Positions 1-10,998 of a stretch of 64,000 nt of DNA are shown here, in pieces. The notes below the pieces were generated by a model. The model made no database searches, was not told the DNA's origin, and worked only from the letters and a program-made list of their open reading frames with translations. The first letter of the stretch is position 1; each line of letters begins with the position of its first letter. The DNA is taken from contig RWJK01000216.1 in assembly GCA_004335835.1 (NCBI GenBank), forward strand, positions 1-64,000. The letters are read 5' to 3'. A program made the position numbers and the translations under genes. The DNA comes from Scenedesmus sp. ARA3. Lineage: Eukaryota; Chlorophyta; Chlorophyceae; Sphaeropleales; Scenedesmaceae.

Positions 1-691
1 TTTTAGCACTTTTCTTGCAGCACACTGTGCCACTGCTAACAGATCAAATTGATTTAGATTCGTCGTTGAAAGCTTGACACTTATATGTAGGCCACTTGTT
101 CGCTACATTTGTACCATGCCCAGCTGACCACTGTCCCAGCGCCAGCTGGCGCTGGGACAGTGGTGTAGTTTCCACAAAACTGGATATTTTGTTCTTTTGA
201 GCGCGATACTCATGCTGATCCGAGGCAAATCCTAGGATTCAGGGCCTTCTTCAGGAGCCAGGCTTACACGTAGCTGAATTTGTGGTCACCTGCTCGGCAG
301 GGGAGGAAGGTGCCGAAGGTACAGCAGGGTTGATCGATCACGGTTTTACTTGTAAGAGAGACGACGCTGACTCAAATTCACATGTAAATTAAATCTGGAA
401 AGAATCAATTTATTCTCCAGAGCTTGGAGCCTAGCGTAGCGTGCTTTCGACAAGCACTGTGTTGCAAGTATACAACGTAGTAGGCATTCCCGCCCCTGTT
501 AGCATCGAGGCAAGAAGATTCCATGTGTGGTTTGCAACTATAGGAAGCATGCGACGCCTGAGGCTCAGGGGTTCCCAAGCTTCCGTGGTCGTCTCTTCAC
601 GTGCACGCATAGGTGGTAATTGGCGGGTTCTAGCGCCAAATCTTACGTGAGGTGTGACCTGCTCCTGATCGTCAGATCCAGATCCATCACC
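1..691. other. Upstream region of the phosphate transporter gene
   Basis: No coding exon is supported here. Open frames in this stretch are short, lack family-like sequence and overlap on both strands. The region should hold the promoter and 5' UTR of the gene that starts at 692. It contains a long perfect palindrome at 127-164. I found no convincing TATA box or phosphate-response element. Confidence 0.6.
127..164. repeat. Perfect 38-bp palindrome
   Basis: Positions 127-145 are the exact reverse complement of 146-164, with no spacer (centre AG/CT at 145/146). The arm reads ACCACTGTCCCAGCGCCAG. It would form a perfect 19-bp hairpin or cruciform. It lies about 530 bp upstream of the phosphate transporter start codon. 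Confidence 0.97.
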
Positions 692-1476
692 ATGTCTGCC
701 GCAGCGATGCCCGAGTATCTGTGGCTGGTCGTAGCGGGGGCTTTCGCTGCCTTCGGCTATGGCTGGGCGACAGGTGCGTTCCACATGTTCGGAGCAGTCA
801 TGTGTTCCTACCATCCTCTACGCACCACGTGTTGAACACCTCAATTTTGAGCCTTGCAGGTGCAAACGATGTTGCTAACGCTTTTGGAACCTCGGTAAGA
901 GCAGCCGCAAGCAGTACAGCCTGCTGGCATCAGCGTGATGCTGCAACCCAGCAAAATGCATGACATGACTAATCTCAGCCACTCACAACAAGCGCCGTCA
1001 GCAGGAGGGGCAGCATTGACTGCACAATCCTTACCAAACGTCCTCTAGCATTCTATCAAGTTCAACTTTTTATTCCTATCAATATGTGTTACTGATGAAT
1101 CGATGCTCCTGCTGGCCAGCACCTGTGCTGTGTTGCTGCTCAACCACAGCACCAAGTCCTGGATCATGCTGACTACATTGCTGCAAATCTGTGTGCAACG
1201 TCTGTTGCTGCTACCTGCGCTGTGTCCCCCAGGTGGGGTCCAAGTCCATCACCCTGCGCCAAGCTACTGTGGTGAGCAACAACCCTGCCCCATCCTGCAG
1301 TCACTGCGCCCCTGCGACTGGCAGCAACCAATAACGCGTGTTGTATGCAAGCTGCTCAAGGGCTCATGCGTATGAGTCAATCTCTCTGAAGCAGCAGGCT
1401 ACATGATATGTCTGTTGGTTTTGAATGCGATGCCAGCACATGCGCACATGCCCAAAACCCGCATGCACAGGCCAAA

Positions 1477-1510
<34 letters not shown>

Positions 1511-3851
1511 TTGCCGCAGCTTGCCGCCATCTTTGAGTTTGGCGGCGCCATGCTGCTGGGCCGCGTGGTGACCAACACCATCGCGGGAGGCATCGCAGAC
1601 CCACGCATGTTTGCGCGCACGCCCGAGGTGTATGCCTGGGGCATGGTGAGTGGAGTGGCGTGCAGTATGCTTTGTGCTGCGCCTGCCAGCTGTATGAGTA
1701 GGCCGCTTGGTGTTTGCACGCACATCTGAGGTGCACGCCTGGGGCATGGTGAGTGGAGGCGCGTGCCGTGTGCTGCACCTGCCAGCTGTATGAGTGGGCC
1801 TCTTACTGTTTGCGCGCACACCCGAGGTGTACGCCTGGGGCATGGTGAGTGGCAAGCCACATATCCGATGTAAAAACAATCATGGTTTTGAGTGTGCTGC
1901 GCCTGCCAGCTGCAATACACTTGAACGCAAAATGGTTGCCATATGGACATGTCTCTGCTGCTCCACTGGCCATGATGATTGTGATTAGCGTCTGCACATC
2001 GCCGCATCACATCCGCTAGTACTCTGCAACTGCCTAGCACAGCTGCTGCTGTAGCCTACACTGCCACAGGCTGCAGGCTTCATACAGAACATCGTTGGTT
2101 CTGCCCTGCTTGTCTCTGGCTGTCGTGCTGCGTGCAGGTGTGCGCCCTGTTTGTGGCGTTCGTGTGGCAGGGCTGGGCGTCCGGCAAGGGATACAACGTG
2201 TCTGCCACACACTCCATCAGTGAGTAAAAACCAGTCAACAACAGATGGCCTGTGTGTCAGATGTGATTCTAACGTGCATACGTACAGGATGTGCAAACTG
2301 TCTTGTTGCCCCGCCAGCGCCTGCATGGGGTGCAGTGCCTGCTGCCGTTGATCGCAGTGAGGGTGTGACAATGTTCATGCTCTGCACTCACCACCTGCAA
2401 CACACCTGTCTGCTGCCACCACAGCCGCTGCTGCTGCTGCTGTTCATAGTCGGCAGCATCATCGGCTTTGCTCTCGCCTTTGGCGGCACCGGTGCTGTCC
2501 AATGGGCCATGCCTGACCAACGCTCCTCCCCATCGATACATTGTTTGACTGCTGCTGCTGTTGCTGCTGCTGCTGCTTCTTGCAGTCGGCAGTATCATCG
2601 GCTTTGCCCTCGCATTTGGCGGCACCGGCGCCGTGCAGTGGGCGCGCCCCGACCCCCGCTCCTTCCCGCCCTACCGAGGCATTGTGCCCATTGTGCTGTC
2701 TTGGGTGGTCAGCCCCATCTTGACTGGCGCGGTAGCTGCTGCTGTGTTTGGCCTGACGCGCTGGCTGGTGCTGCGGAGGGAGAGGGCTGCCAAGCTGGCG
2801 TTCTGGGTGCTGCCGCCGGCTGTGCTCATTACCGTGATGATCAACGTCTTCTTCGTATGTGAGTACGAGTGCGGCTTAGGGGTGTGTTATATCAGATGTG
2901 CATGTTCACCAGGATCAGTGGAGATAGATACTACCGTGTGCTCGCCTGCTCTATGTAATCAGACATGATGTGTGGGTACCTCTTGGCGCAGGGCTGAGCT
3001 GACACGACACCAGACACAGCGATAGTGGAGGCAGCGATTGCTGTGCTAGCCTGCCGTGGTGTGATCAGCACTGAGCAGCTAGTAATGTATATAAACACGG
3101 GTCCCGTGCCGAGTTATTGCAACCCCATAACGTCAGCGCCAAGCCCCTCGCCCAAGATGACCCTGCATCCCCTCCACCAAACATGCGTGTTTCTGCTGTG
3201 GCCTTGCTGTATGCGCTGTATGCAGTCACTTGTGTCGCGCTCCGGTCCCTGGGTAACGACTGGTGTTTTGACCATGCATCCCCTCTGCTGCACATGTGTT
3301 TCTGCTGTGGCCCTGCTGAGTGCGCTGCAGTCACTCGTGGGGCGCTGAGGTCCCTGGGTGACGAGTGGTCTGTGGACAAGGCAGCCTGGGTGTCAGCACT
3401 CATCGCTGCCGGCACGGCAGGGTTCACGGCGGTTGTGATACTGCCGCTGATCAAGTGGCGGATGGCAAAGCAGGATGCAGAGGCAGCTGAAAAGGCGAAG
3501 GACGCCGAGTGAGCATGCTTGCGTCAAAGACTGCTGCTGCTGCTGCTGCTGCTGCTGTAATTGTTGCAATCGGCTAGGTGCCTGCATGTGCGGACTTGAC
3601 AATCTTTTCGCTAGCTGTCTCTTTGCAGCTACGCCCCACAAACAGCACCTGCTACTTTCAACACCACCAATCTCTCACTTGTCATTTGCAGGGCACAGGG
3701 CGACCTGGCCGTGGAGGTGGCAACACACAGTGACCTGGCCCTAGCCAAGGATGGTGCAGAGCCCCCCAGCTCCAACCCCTTCATGCGCCTATTCCGCTCA
3801 GCCTCGAGGGCAGCGCTGTACGGCACCTCCGTGGATGTGCACCAGGTGAGA

Positions 3852-3882
<31 letters not shown>

Positions 3883-5365
3883 CAACTAAGGAGGAGTTCT
3901 GTGCAGAGTTGGAGGATGTCAGCTGCTGTGGTGACCGCGCTCAGTGCAGTTTGCTTCACAGTCCTGCCACTGCAGCTGCAGCCTGCCCGATATAGCTTAG
4001 TGTCGCCTTGCAGCAGTCATTTGCACATCCTCCTGACCACACTACCCCAGCGCCACAAGCAGCAACTTCATGCACTCCTGAGGTAGTGCTGCTGCTGGTG
4101 CTGCTGCAGAGGCCCGAGTTCATGCTGCTGCTCTCTGCATTGCATGTTGATGCATTTCTTGCAGGTGGTAAAGGACGAGTACATCGACCTGCTGCTGCTG
4201 CTGCTGCTGCTGCAGCCGCTGCTGCCGACTTCTCTGTTGCTGCTGCCCTTCTGCCTCTGCGTGTGCTGATGATCTGCATGCAGGTCGTGATGGAGGATGA
4301 GTACATTGCGGCGCTGCACGCGCGTGCTGAGAAGTTTGACCCCCAGGCTGAGCGCACCTTCGGGTACTTGCAGGTGGGCTGCCGGCTGACACAACTGTCA
4401 TGGGATGAGCATTTGTCAGGGGATGAGCAGTTGTTACAGGGTGACCGTTTGTCATGGGATTCGCAATCGATGATTTCACCTTTGGCTACCTGCAGGTGGG
4501 TGGTGGGGTGCGGCCTGACATGTTGGCTGCAGGAGTGTTCCAGGCCTTTTTGCAAGTCCTCCCTTGGCAGGACATGCGCATGCGTGCTTTGGTTACGTCG
4601 TGCAACCAAGCTCCCTAATGCCCTGCAATGTGGTGTGCGTTGGCATGGGTGTTTATTGCAGTGCTGGTTTTCTTGCAGCTCACTCACCGGCCTAAATCCT
4701 AAGATTGCTCATCAGCACAAACAACTGGGTGCTGCCTGTGCTCGAGGTGGGCCAGATGGCGGGCCCCCTGGCGGCCTTCAACAACTCAAACACCCAATCA
4801 ACCACGCCATGCTTCCTTTGCTGTGCCTGCAGGTCTCTGCTGGGCTCTGTGTCAACCTGCACGCCTCAGAATCAAGTGCTGCTTCGACTGATTGCAGTTT
4901 TATGCTTGCAGGTCTTCTCCGCAATCTGCGTCATCTTTGCTCACGGCGCTGGCGAGGTGGGCCAGATGGCAGGCCCCCTGGCAGCAATCTATGACATCTA
5001 CAGGAATGGCTCCCTCAGCAGCAGCCTGTCGCCCGACATCTGGTGTGTGCTGGTGGGCGCGTTTGCGCTGGTGGTGGGCCTGGCAACGTATGGCTACCAC
5101 GTGACGAGGACAACGGGTGTCATGCTGGCCAAGCTGAGCCCTTCAAGGTGAGCGAGTCAGGGAGGTGGATGGGTGCGTGCTTCAGCCAACAGCGCTTGCC
5201 AAAACGTCAGTGTACACTCGTTATGAAGTGCCGGAGGAGCCAATGGCTGCTGCTGTGCACCGTTGAGTCCAGAACGCCGCATGCTGTGACAATGTTGTAA
5301 CGCCCGTGCACACGCGCCCATGTGTCCAGCTGACATGTCATAACTGACATGGCGCCAACCCCTTG

Positions 5366-5400
<35 letters not shown>

Positions 5401-7520
5401 GCAGGGGCTTTGCTGCTGAGCTGGCCACAGCCCTGGTCATCATGGTGGCTTCACAGTGAGTGGCTTTTGCACAGCAGCTGACGCAGCAACATGTTACTTG
5501 TCACTTGTTACTTGTTACTTGTGCACAGCCCTGTTCATCATGGTGGCCTCGCAGTGAGTGGCACAGCAACCAACCAGCTGCGCAGTAATAGCGTTATAAC
5601 AGTGCCTTTGCAGCATTAGAGCTGGCTGTGAAACCTGCCTCCTGAAACACGCTGCTCGCGCTCCTGTCAGCTTGCAGCAGCAGCCTGCTTGCAATCAGCC
5701 ATGGGCGGCAGCAACGCAGCTGCAACTCCGCAACTTGAGGGCACCTTTGACCAGCATGCTGGAAGCGGGTTGCTGAATAGTCGCCAGCTGCGGCTGGCTG
5801 CTGCTGTGCTGCTTTGGCTGTACAGCATGCTTACCTCCTGCTGCTGCTGCTGCTGTTGCTGCTCAGGCTGGGCCTGCCCACCTCCTCCAGCCAGTGCATC
5901 ACCGGCGGCATTGTGGGCGTGGGCATGATGGACGGCTGGAAGAACGGAGTCAACTGGAAGCTCTTCGGCAAGCAGGTGAGCATGAATCTGCTGCATGCTA
6001 CTTGCAGTTATTGTGGGCTGCTGCCTTCAGAGGGCCTGTGTCCCAATGGCCTGGGGCTGCATGATGGACGGCTGGAAGAACGGAGTCAACTGGAAGCTCT
6101 TCGGCAAGCAGGTGGGCATGAGCAGGGCTCGCAGCATGCCAGGAGTTGTGGTAGCATGCCAGGAGTTGTGTTTGCCTCTGTAGACGGCCTTTGGCCCGGT
6201 TCTATTTGTTGCATGAGGGACGGCTGCAGGAGTAGCTTGGAATGGAAGCTGTTTGGTAAGCAGGTCATGACCTGCTGCATGACAGAGCTGAGTGTTGCTT
6301 GGTACCGTGGAGCAGAACGTGTTACTGGCAGCCCAGCTTTCTTGCTTGATGAGCACGGAAAGCTGATATGCTGTATGGGTTTCCTACTCAACAACAACCT
6401 ACTCAACAACAACCCAACATGTGCTGCCTGCTGACCTGCAGTTCATCTCCTGGGTCGCCACCCTGTTCATCTGTGTGCTGGGCACAGCTGCTCTCTTCGC
6501 CATCGTGAGTGCAAAACATACCGGGCACAAGCAGCACAGACGAACCCCCTACATGTGCATTGTGTGACTTGAGCAAAATAGTGCAGCGTGCTTAGCTGCG
6601 TGGTCACCATGTTGTCTGCTATTCCTGCCATTCATGGCTGCACATGACGCTGCAGACATTCGTGTGGCAGACATATCCCTCTCTCCTGGCGCTGTGTGTA
6701 TCCTCCTCCTCTGCTGCATTTAACTAATACATCCGGTACGTCCACCTTCCATGTTCAAACCACGCAGGGAATCTACACACCTTCCAAGATCGATGGAGGC
6801 CACGTCATCGCCTACGAGAACGGCCTCTCCAACACCACTGGGACTCTGCTCAAGGGCTTCAATGAGTCGCTGCTGTCTTTTGAAGAAGCCTCAAGTGCAC
6901 GCGTGCTGGCAAACCTCAACCCTGCGCAGTGGCAGGAGCTCAACGAGACAGTGGCCAGCATTGCAGGCGACAACAGGGATGTCACCGCCACGCGCGGCAA
7001 CACCGCAAGTGAGTGAGGCCTGCACTCTATGAGAGACGCAACATTGTTTGTGTTGATGTGTTGGCCTTTGAGGCGCTTTGCAGGCGCAGGGAGACGGTGC
7101 CTGCTAAGGCGATTATTGTTAGCGCGGCGCAGTTTTAAGTTAATAGTGCTGCAGCAGCAGCAGCTGGCGGCAGTTGCCATTGTAGGTGCTAATTTAGCGT
7201 GAAGCATGCCAGTCATTGCTTGCCTGGCGCAGCCACTGCAATCTGTTGCACTACACACAACACAGCTGCCACCCTGTTACGTTTGCTGACAACCCTTTCA
7301 CCTCTTTGTGTGGTTCTGCTGCCTGATTGCTGCTGCAGTCCAACCCGCCTTCGTGATGGACACCCTTGCCCAGGCCATGGGTCTGTTCCAGAACAACAGC
7401 GTGTTCACACTCGGCCAGAACAGCGTCTTCCCGGGGGCCAAGCTCTGCAACAACAACGTCACAGCCGACATTACTGCTGGGATCAACGCGACATGCATAA
7501 CCCTGATTCTGACCAAGTAA
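692..7520 (+). CDS. PHO4/PTB-family sodium-dependent phosphate transporter
   Basis: Polytopic membrane symporter for inorganic phosphate (PiT/PHO4 family; PTB in green algae). Predicted exons: 692-773, 860-894, 1233-1271, 1520-1645, 2138-2219, 2586-2858, 3331-3508, 3692-3845, 4284-4373, 4912-5147, 5405-5455, 5867-5975, 6442-6504, 6768-7008, 7339-7520. A 42-nt exon at 6656-6697 also keeps frame and is optional. The product is about 646 aa (660 with it). Exon 2 gives the family signature GANDVANAFGTS, split across an intron. Exons 4-6 give AAIFEFGGAMLLG, ATHSIIGSIIGFALAFGG and a hydrophobic block. Exon 7 begins FTRGA, the usual F-x-T/K-GA position. The second half has AHGAGEVGQMAGPLAAIYD where many relatives have a second GANDVANA. 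The C-terminal exons encode a hydrophilic segment with several N-x-S/T sites. The start is the ATG at 692, directly before the first membrane segment. Many introns carry partial exon copies. Substrate is inferred from the family. Confidence 0.9.
1612..1858 (+). repeat. Three tandem copies of the exon-4 3' edge and splice donor
   Basis: The end of exon 4 (encoding RTPEVYAWGM, then GTGAGT at 1646) recurs at about 1713-1748 (donor 1749) and 1809-1844 (donor 1845). Periods are 103 and 96 bp. Each copy also carries intron sequence with GCCTGCCAGCTG. All three donors look usable. Only the first is consistent with the conserved protein length. Confidence 0.9.
2441..2645 (+). repeat. Duplicated 5' part of exon 6
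   Basis: Sequence encoding VGSIIGFALAFGGTGAVQWA occurs at about 2450-2512, preceded by an AG. It occurs again at 2586-2645, behind a (CTG)n-TGCAG acceptor. The upstream copy is interrupted after the W-A codons and has no nearby donor, so it reads as a decayed exon copy. Confidence 0.85.
3165..3370 (+). repeat. Duplicated acceptor and start of exon 7
   Basis: The acceptor plus exon-7 start (…GCAGTCACTCGTGG…GTCCCTGGGTGACGA) at about 3280-3370 is preceded by a diverged copy at about 3165-3262, about 105 bp away. The copy has its own TATGCAG acceptor. Only the second copy opens into the conserved frame. Confidence 0.8.
4160..4520 (+). repeat. Partial copies flanking exon 9
   Basis: Exon 9 (4284-4373) is mirrored on both sides. 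A copy of its 5' edge (coding VVKDEYID) lies at about 4164-4190, behind its own GCAG. A copy of its 3' edge and donor (coding GYLQ, then GTGGG) lies at about 4476-4500. Both run into CTG or unrelated intron sequence. Confidence 0.8.
4738..5000 (+). repeat. Partial copy of exon 10 core upstream of exon 10
   Basis: Sequence encoding EVGQMAGPLAAF at about 4741-4785 copies the EVGQMAGPLAAI stretch inside exon 10 (about 4954-4990). The upstream copy lacks the exon's own acceptor context and is not needed in the protein. Confidence 0.8.
5410..5560 (+). repeat. Copy of exon 11 3' edge and donor
   Basis: The end of exon 11 (coding TALVIMVAS, then CA|GTGAGTGGC at 5456) is copied at about 5525-5560 with the same donor, GCAGTGAGTGGC. 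Spacing is about 105 bp. Confidence 0.8.
5905..6268 (+). repeat. Three copies of exon 12 3' half
   Basis: The exon 12 end (coding MMDGWKNGVNWKLFGKQ, then GTGAGC at 5976) is repeated almost exactly at about 6055-6112 (then GTGGGC). A decayed third copy lies at about 6215-6265 (EWKLFGKQ). Spacing is roughly 137 and 153 bp. Confidence 0.9.
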
Positions 7521-7849
7521 CTGAGGCGTGCGCGACTTAGGAATTGGTGTGTGGATTGACGCGTGAAAATGACAGGAGCGTATGCTTTGGTGGCTCACGG
7601 CTGCTGCTGCTGTAGCTGAGCACTGGCAGCAGTTGAGCATCTGAAGGACCAAAACACGTGTGAAGCATGCAAACCTATTTGTTGCTGTCAACGCAACCCA
7701 GGCAACTAAACCCAATCGCTTCAGGCGTGTTTTCATGCATACTTGTATCTGGCTGAAGGTAAAGCATGCTTTTGCAGTGCAATGCATATGCCTCTTGGCA
7801 TCATATATTGCATTGCTGGTGGCAACCGGCACCACTGTGAGAGACGTGC

Positions 7850-8600
7850 AGCAGATTCTGCGCAGGACATTCAGCTGTCGAGAAAGGTGAAACACAACCC
7901 AGCCTCTGCTGTCCTGACGAGACAGCTTGATGAGATAATGCATCATATCGTCAGCTGGTTGGGTTGAGTTGTGCACAGAGTGCTGCGTTGTTTGCAGTAC
8001 ACATATTACAAGAGAGATGAAAACCCAACCAGTGGCTGCTGTCCTGCAATGTCAGCCCACTTCTGCAGACAGCATCATATTGTCAGCTGGGATCTGGGAT
8101 GTGTTGCGCATACAGTGCTGTGTTTGGCAAAACAGTTGTCGAGGGCTGAAAACACCAGTGGCTGCTGTCCTGACAGGTCGGCCCAATTATTAATTCAGCG
8201 GCGATGTAGTATTCTGTTCTTGGGAGCGTCACCACTCAGTGCTGCAAAATTACACTACTATATACTATACTATGTACTACACTACTATATACTATACTTC
8301 TTGCATTGGCTGTGGAGAGTTTAGACAACCCAACATCTGCTGCCCTGCACAGGCAGCTCATTATCAGATGCAGCATCAACGGTCTGAAGGACTTGAGAGA
8401 ATGCTGCCCACAGGGTGCTGAGTGCTGCGCATGCGGCAGTGTGTTTTGTACAGTTTGGCTGGCAGAGCTAAACACAACCATAGTCTGCGGTCCTGCAGGC
8501 CAGAATACAGACACAATCAGCGTATGTCCTGGCATCTTAGTTTCAGCCGAGAGCCAAAGTGTTGTGCACAGCGTGCTACGCATCCAGCAGAGCAGATATT
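7850..8600. repeat. Degenerate tandem repeat, unit about 135-150 bp
   Basis: Blocks containing GTGAAACACAACC…CTGCTGTCCTG…CATCATATCGTCAGCTGG…TGCGTTGTTTGCAG recur, with many substitutions, near 7878, 8015, 8140, 8310 and 8460. Each block holds a CTGCTGTCCTG-like core and an AGTGCTG(C/A)G segment. A short TACTATATACTATACT repeat (about 8247-8298) sits inside the array. Confidence 0.65.
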
Positions 8601-9772
8601 GATACGTGAAGTGTTGTGCGATGCAATGTATTCATCCGTGATGTGCATGTTTGAGCCTCCAATGCACAGAGTGTGGCAGCCGTGTACAGTTTGTACAAGG
8701 CCGTGAGCTCTTATGGAGCAAGCAAACAGCAGCTGCTGGCAGCCGGTACGGCAATTGCCTTGCACGGCGCCTCCATCAGCACCTGTGCGCCTGCTGTTGC
8801 ACAGTCAATGGTTTGTAGTATGGCCCATCGCACAGTATATGCCGCCCTCGATTGTGGTGATTTAAATCTCACCTTCCAATTGGCTGTAGTCGGCTGTGCA
8901 TGCCACTGTCGTTTACCAGCTGATAATGATGGCTTGTCTGCTCACACTGTGTTTCATTGGCTGCCCGCTTGCGTCGCGGTGGTGGCTGCTAGTACCAGCG
9001 AAGCGCTAGCAGCATTCCATCGCAGCACCTCAGTGCATTGCTTGACAAACTAGAGGGGAGGACGGAGTGCCGCACTGGCAGGCTGCCTGAATGATTGCAA
9101 GAAATTATTGATGCTGTCAAGTGGCAGCCGGATTCCTGCTAAGTTAGTTTGCTACCAGCCTGCGTTTGCCTGCCTACTTGCGAGTTTGCGCATGCGGTGC
9201 CAGCAGTTGCTGGCAGTCAGGATGGAGACATGTGTGCTGCAAGCAGGCTGCTTACAGTGCCACTTGAGTGAGAGGATGCATGTGGAAATCAGTTCGATGT
9301 AGTGACCTGGCACATCCCAGTTCATGCGGGATGCCGCCACTTCAGGGCGACGTTGTGAGGTCAGCATCATCAGCTGCGGCACCTGCACGCACGAGGGTGC
9401 TGCAGGAAACGAGGCTTTGCTGCACAGCTGCAGTTGCATGTGGACAGAGGTGTGAGGGCATCCAGTGTGTGCAAGCACATCGTCATAGTATTGGTGTGGG
9501 AGTTGGGTTGTTTGTTGGTCCAACTTCACACTCAATAGGCAATCCTGAGGGGTCGAAGTTGGCTGCAGTTGCTGCAACGGTTGAATGAGTGGTGTTGCAA
9601 GAAGCCCACGGCTGGCTGGGAACATCCAGGCTATGCTCATTTCAGCCTGGCTGGCACCAATGCGGGCCTTGTCTGTGCATGCAGCTGTCGACAACACGAC
9701 GTGCTCGTAAGTGCAGCGTTCTGTGCCTGCATGGCCGTGGGCCACGTCTTGTCAAGGTGCGCATTTTAATGA

Positions 9773-9783
9773 GGGGGGGGGGG
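9773..9783 (+). repeat. 11-base G homopolymer
   Basis: Eleven consecutive G, followed by TGAGGGG. It is a likely site of length error or polymorphism. No coding role is seen. Confidence 0.9.
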
Positions 9784-10104
9784 TGAGGGGTGGCTGCATG
9801 TCCACTGGATTGATTGTTGCACGGCACACCATCATGGTGCAGGCCGACTGGGCCATCCAACTGTGTAACCCAGTGGTACACCACAATGCCGATGCTGATG
9901 CCGGTCTTCGAGTCAATGACGCAGGCTCACTGATGCTGCAGCCAGCAGCATCGTATTGTCGGGGTTCCTTGATATGTAACAGCTCAAAAACTGCAGCCAG
10001 TGCCCACTGTACATGGCACAGCACGGACGTGTCATCATTATTAAACCACCAATAAAGCACAGCCGCGTGTCACGGTAACACTATCAAAAAAGACAGACAG
10101 CTGG

Positions 10105-10966
10105 CTATCCGCCAGCACGAAGCGCTGCCCCATACTCCCGCCGCTGCTTCACATAGTGCCGCAGCTGCAACACAAACCCTTGCAGTAGCGGAATCGACAC
10201 AGGCAGGAACAGCGGCATGTACACTCCCAGCTTGTGGCTATCAGGGAAGTTCAGCTGCGCCAGCACCGAGGGGTGCAGGAAAGCTGCCTCAGCAGCAGCT
10301 CGTGCAGCAGCTGCTGCTGCGCCTGCTGCATGGTAGTCGCCTGCTGCGATGTGCTGCCACGCGCTGCGAATGTCTGAGAGAGCTTGCTCCACCTGCACAG
10401 CGGCAGCGGCAGCAGCAGCAGCGGCGGCGGCGGCGGCAGCAGCAGCGGCAACGACAGCGGCAGCAGCAGCAGCAGCAGGGGCGGCAGCGGTGGTGTTCGA
10501 TGAGCGCTGCGGCAGCTGCTTGAAGGCTGGCCCAACCAAGCACAGCCGGCGCACGTGTTGCAGGAATCAATGCAATACAATGCAGCACCTGTATATATCA
10601 TGACAACACAACAGATTGCAATCTCTCTGTCCACAACATCAACTGCTGCAAGGCAGGGCTGCAGCTTCTGCACCATGCATAACAGAATTGCACAGCACTG
10701 AAGCTCTCAAAGCCCCTGAAGCACTGAGCAGAGCTGCATACAGCATGCACCTGCTACATCGCCTCAACAAAAAGCGCACCTGCTGCCCGATAAGGTCCGG
10801 CATCTCCAGATTTGGAAGCTGCTGCACCAGCCGCGACAGAGAGCCTAGCACCCGAGCAGCCTCCCGCACGTCTGCACCAGCACGCTGCCGCAGCAGTGCA
10901 TCCACCTGCCACTGACTAAAGCCTGCGGCTCCTGCAGGCAGCTGCTGCAGCTGTACTGCCGCTGTA

Positions 10967-10998
<32 letters not shown>

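Larger units (their letters stand above)
7521..10104. other. Intergenic region between converging transporter and PIG-S genes
   Basis: This 2.6 kb separates two convergent genes and should hold both 3' UTRs. Apart from the degenerate tandem repeat at about 7850-8600 and an 11-G run at 9773-9783, I see no conserved coding frame. Open frames are short and carry no recognisable domain. Confidence 0.6.

Noticed and set aside
431..814. Open frame on the minus strand over the start of the transporter gene
   Set aside because: It overlaps the first transporter exon antisense, shows no family resemblance and has mixed low-complexity composition.
1364..2040. Long overlapping minus-strand frames
   Set aside because: They read through transporter exon 4 and its repeated copies antisense. 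The apparent repeats in the protein come from the exon-edge duplication, not from a real protein.
10302..10603. Poly-Ala/Gln frames opposite the end of PIG-S
   Set aside because: Caused by GCA/CAG runs in the last PIG-S intron. The conserved protein lies on the minus strand.
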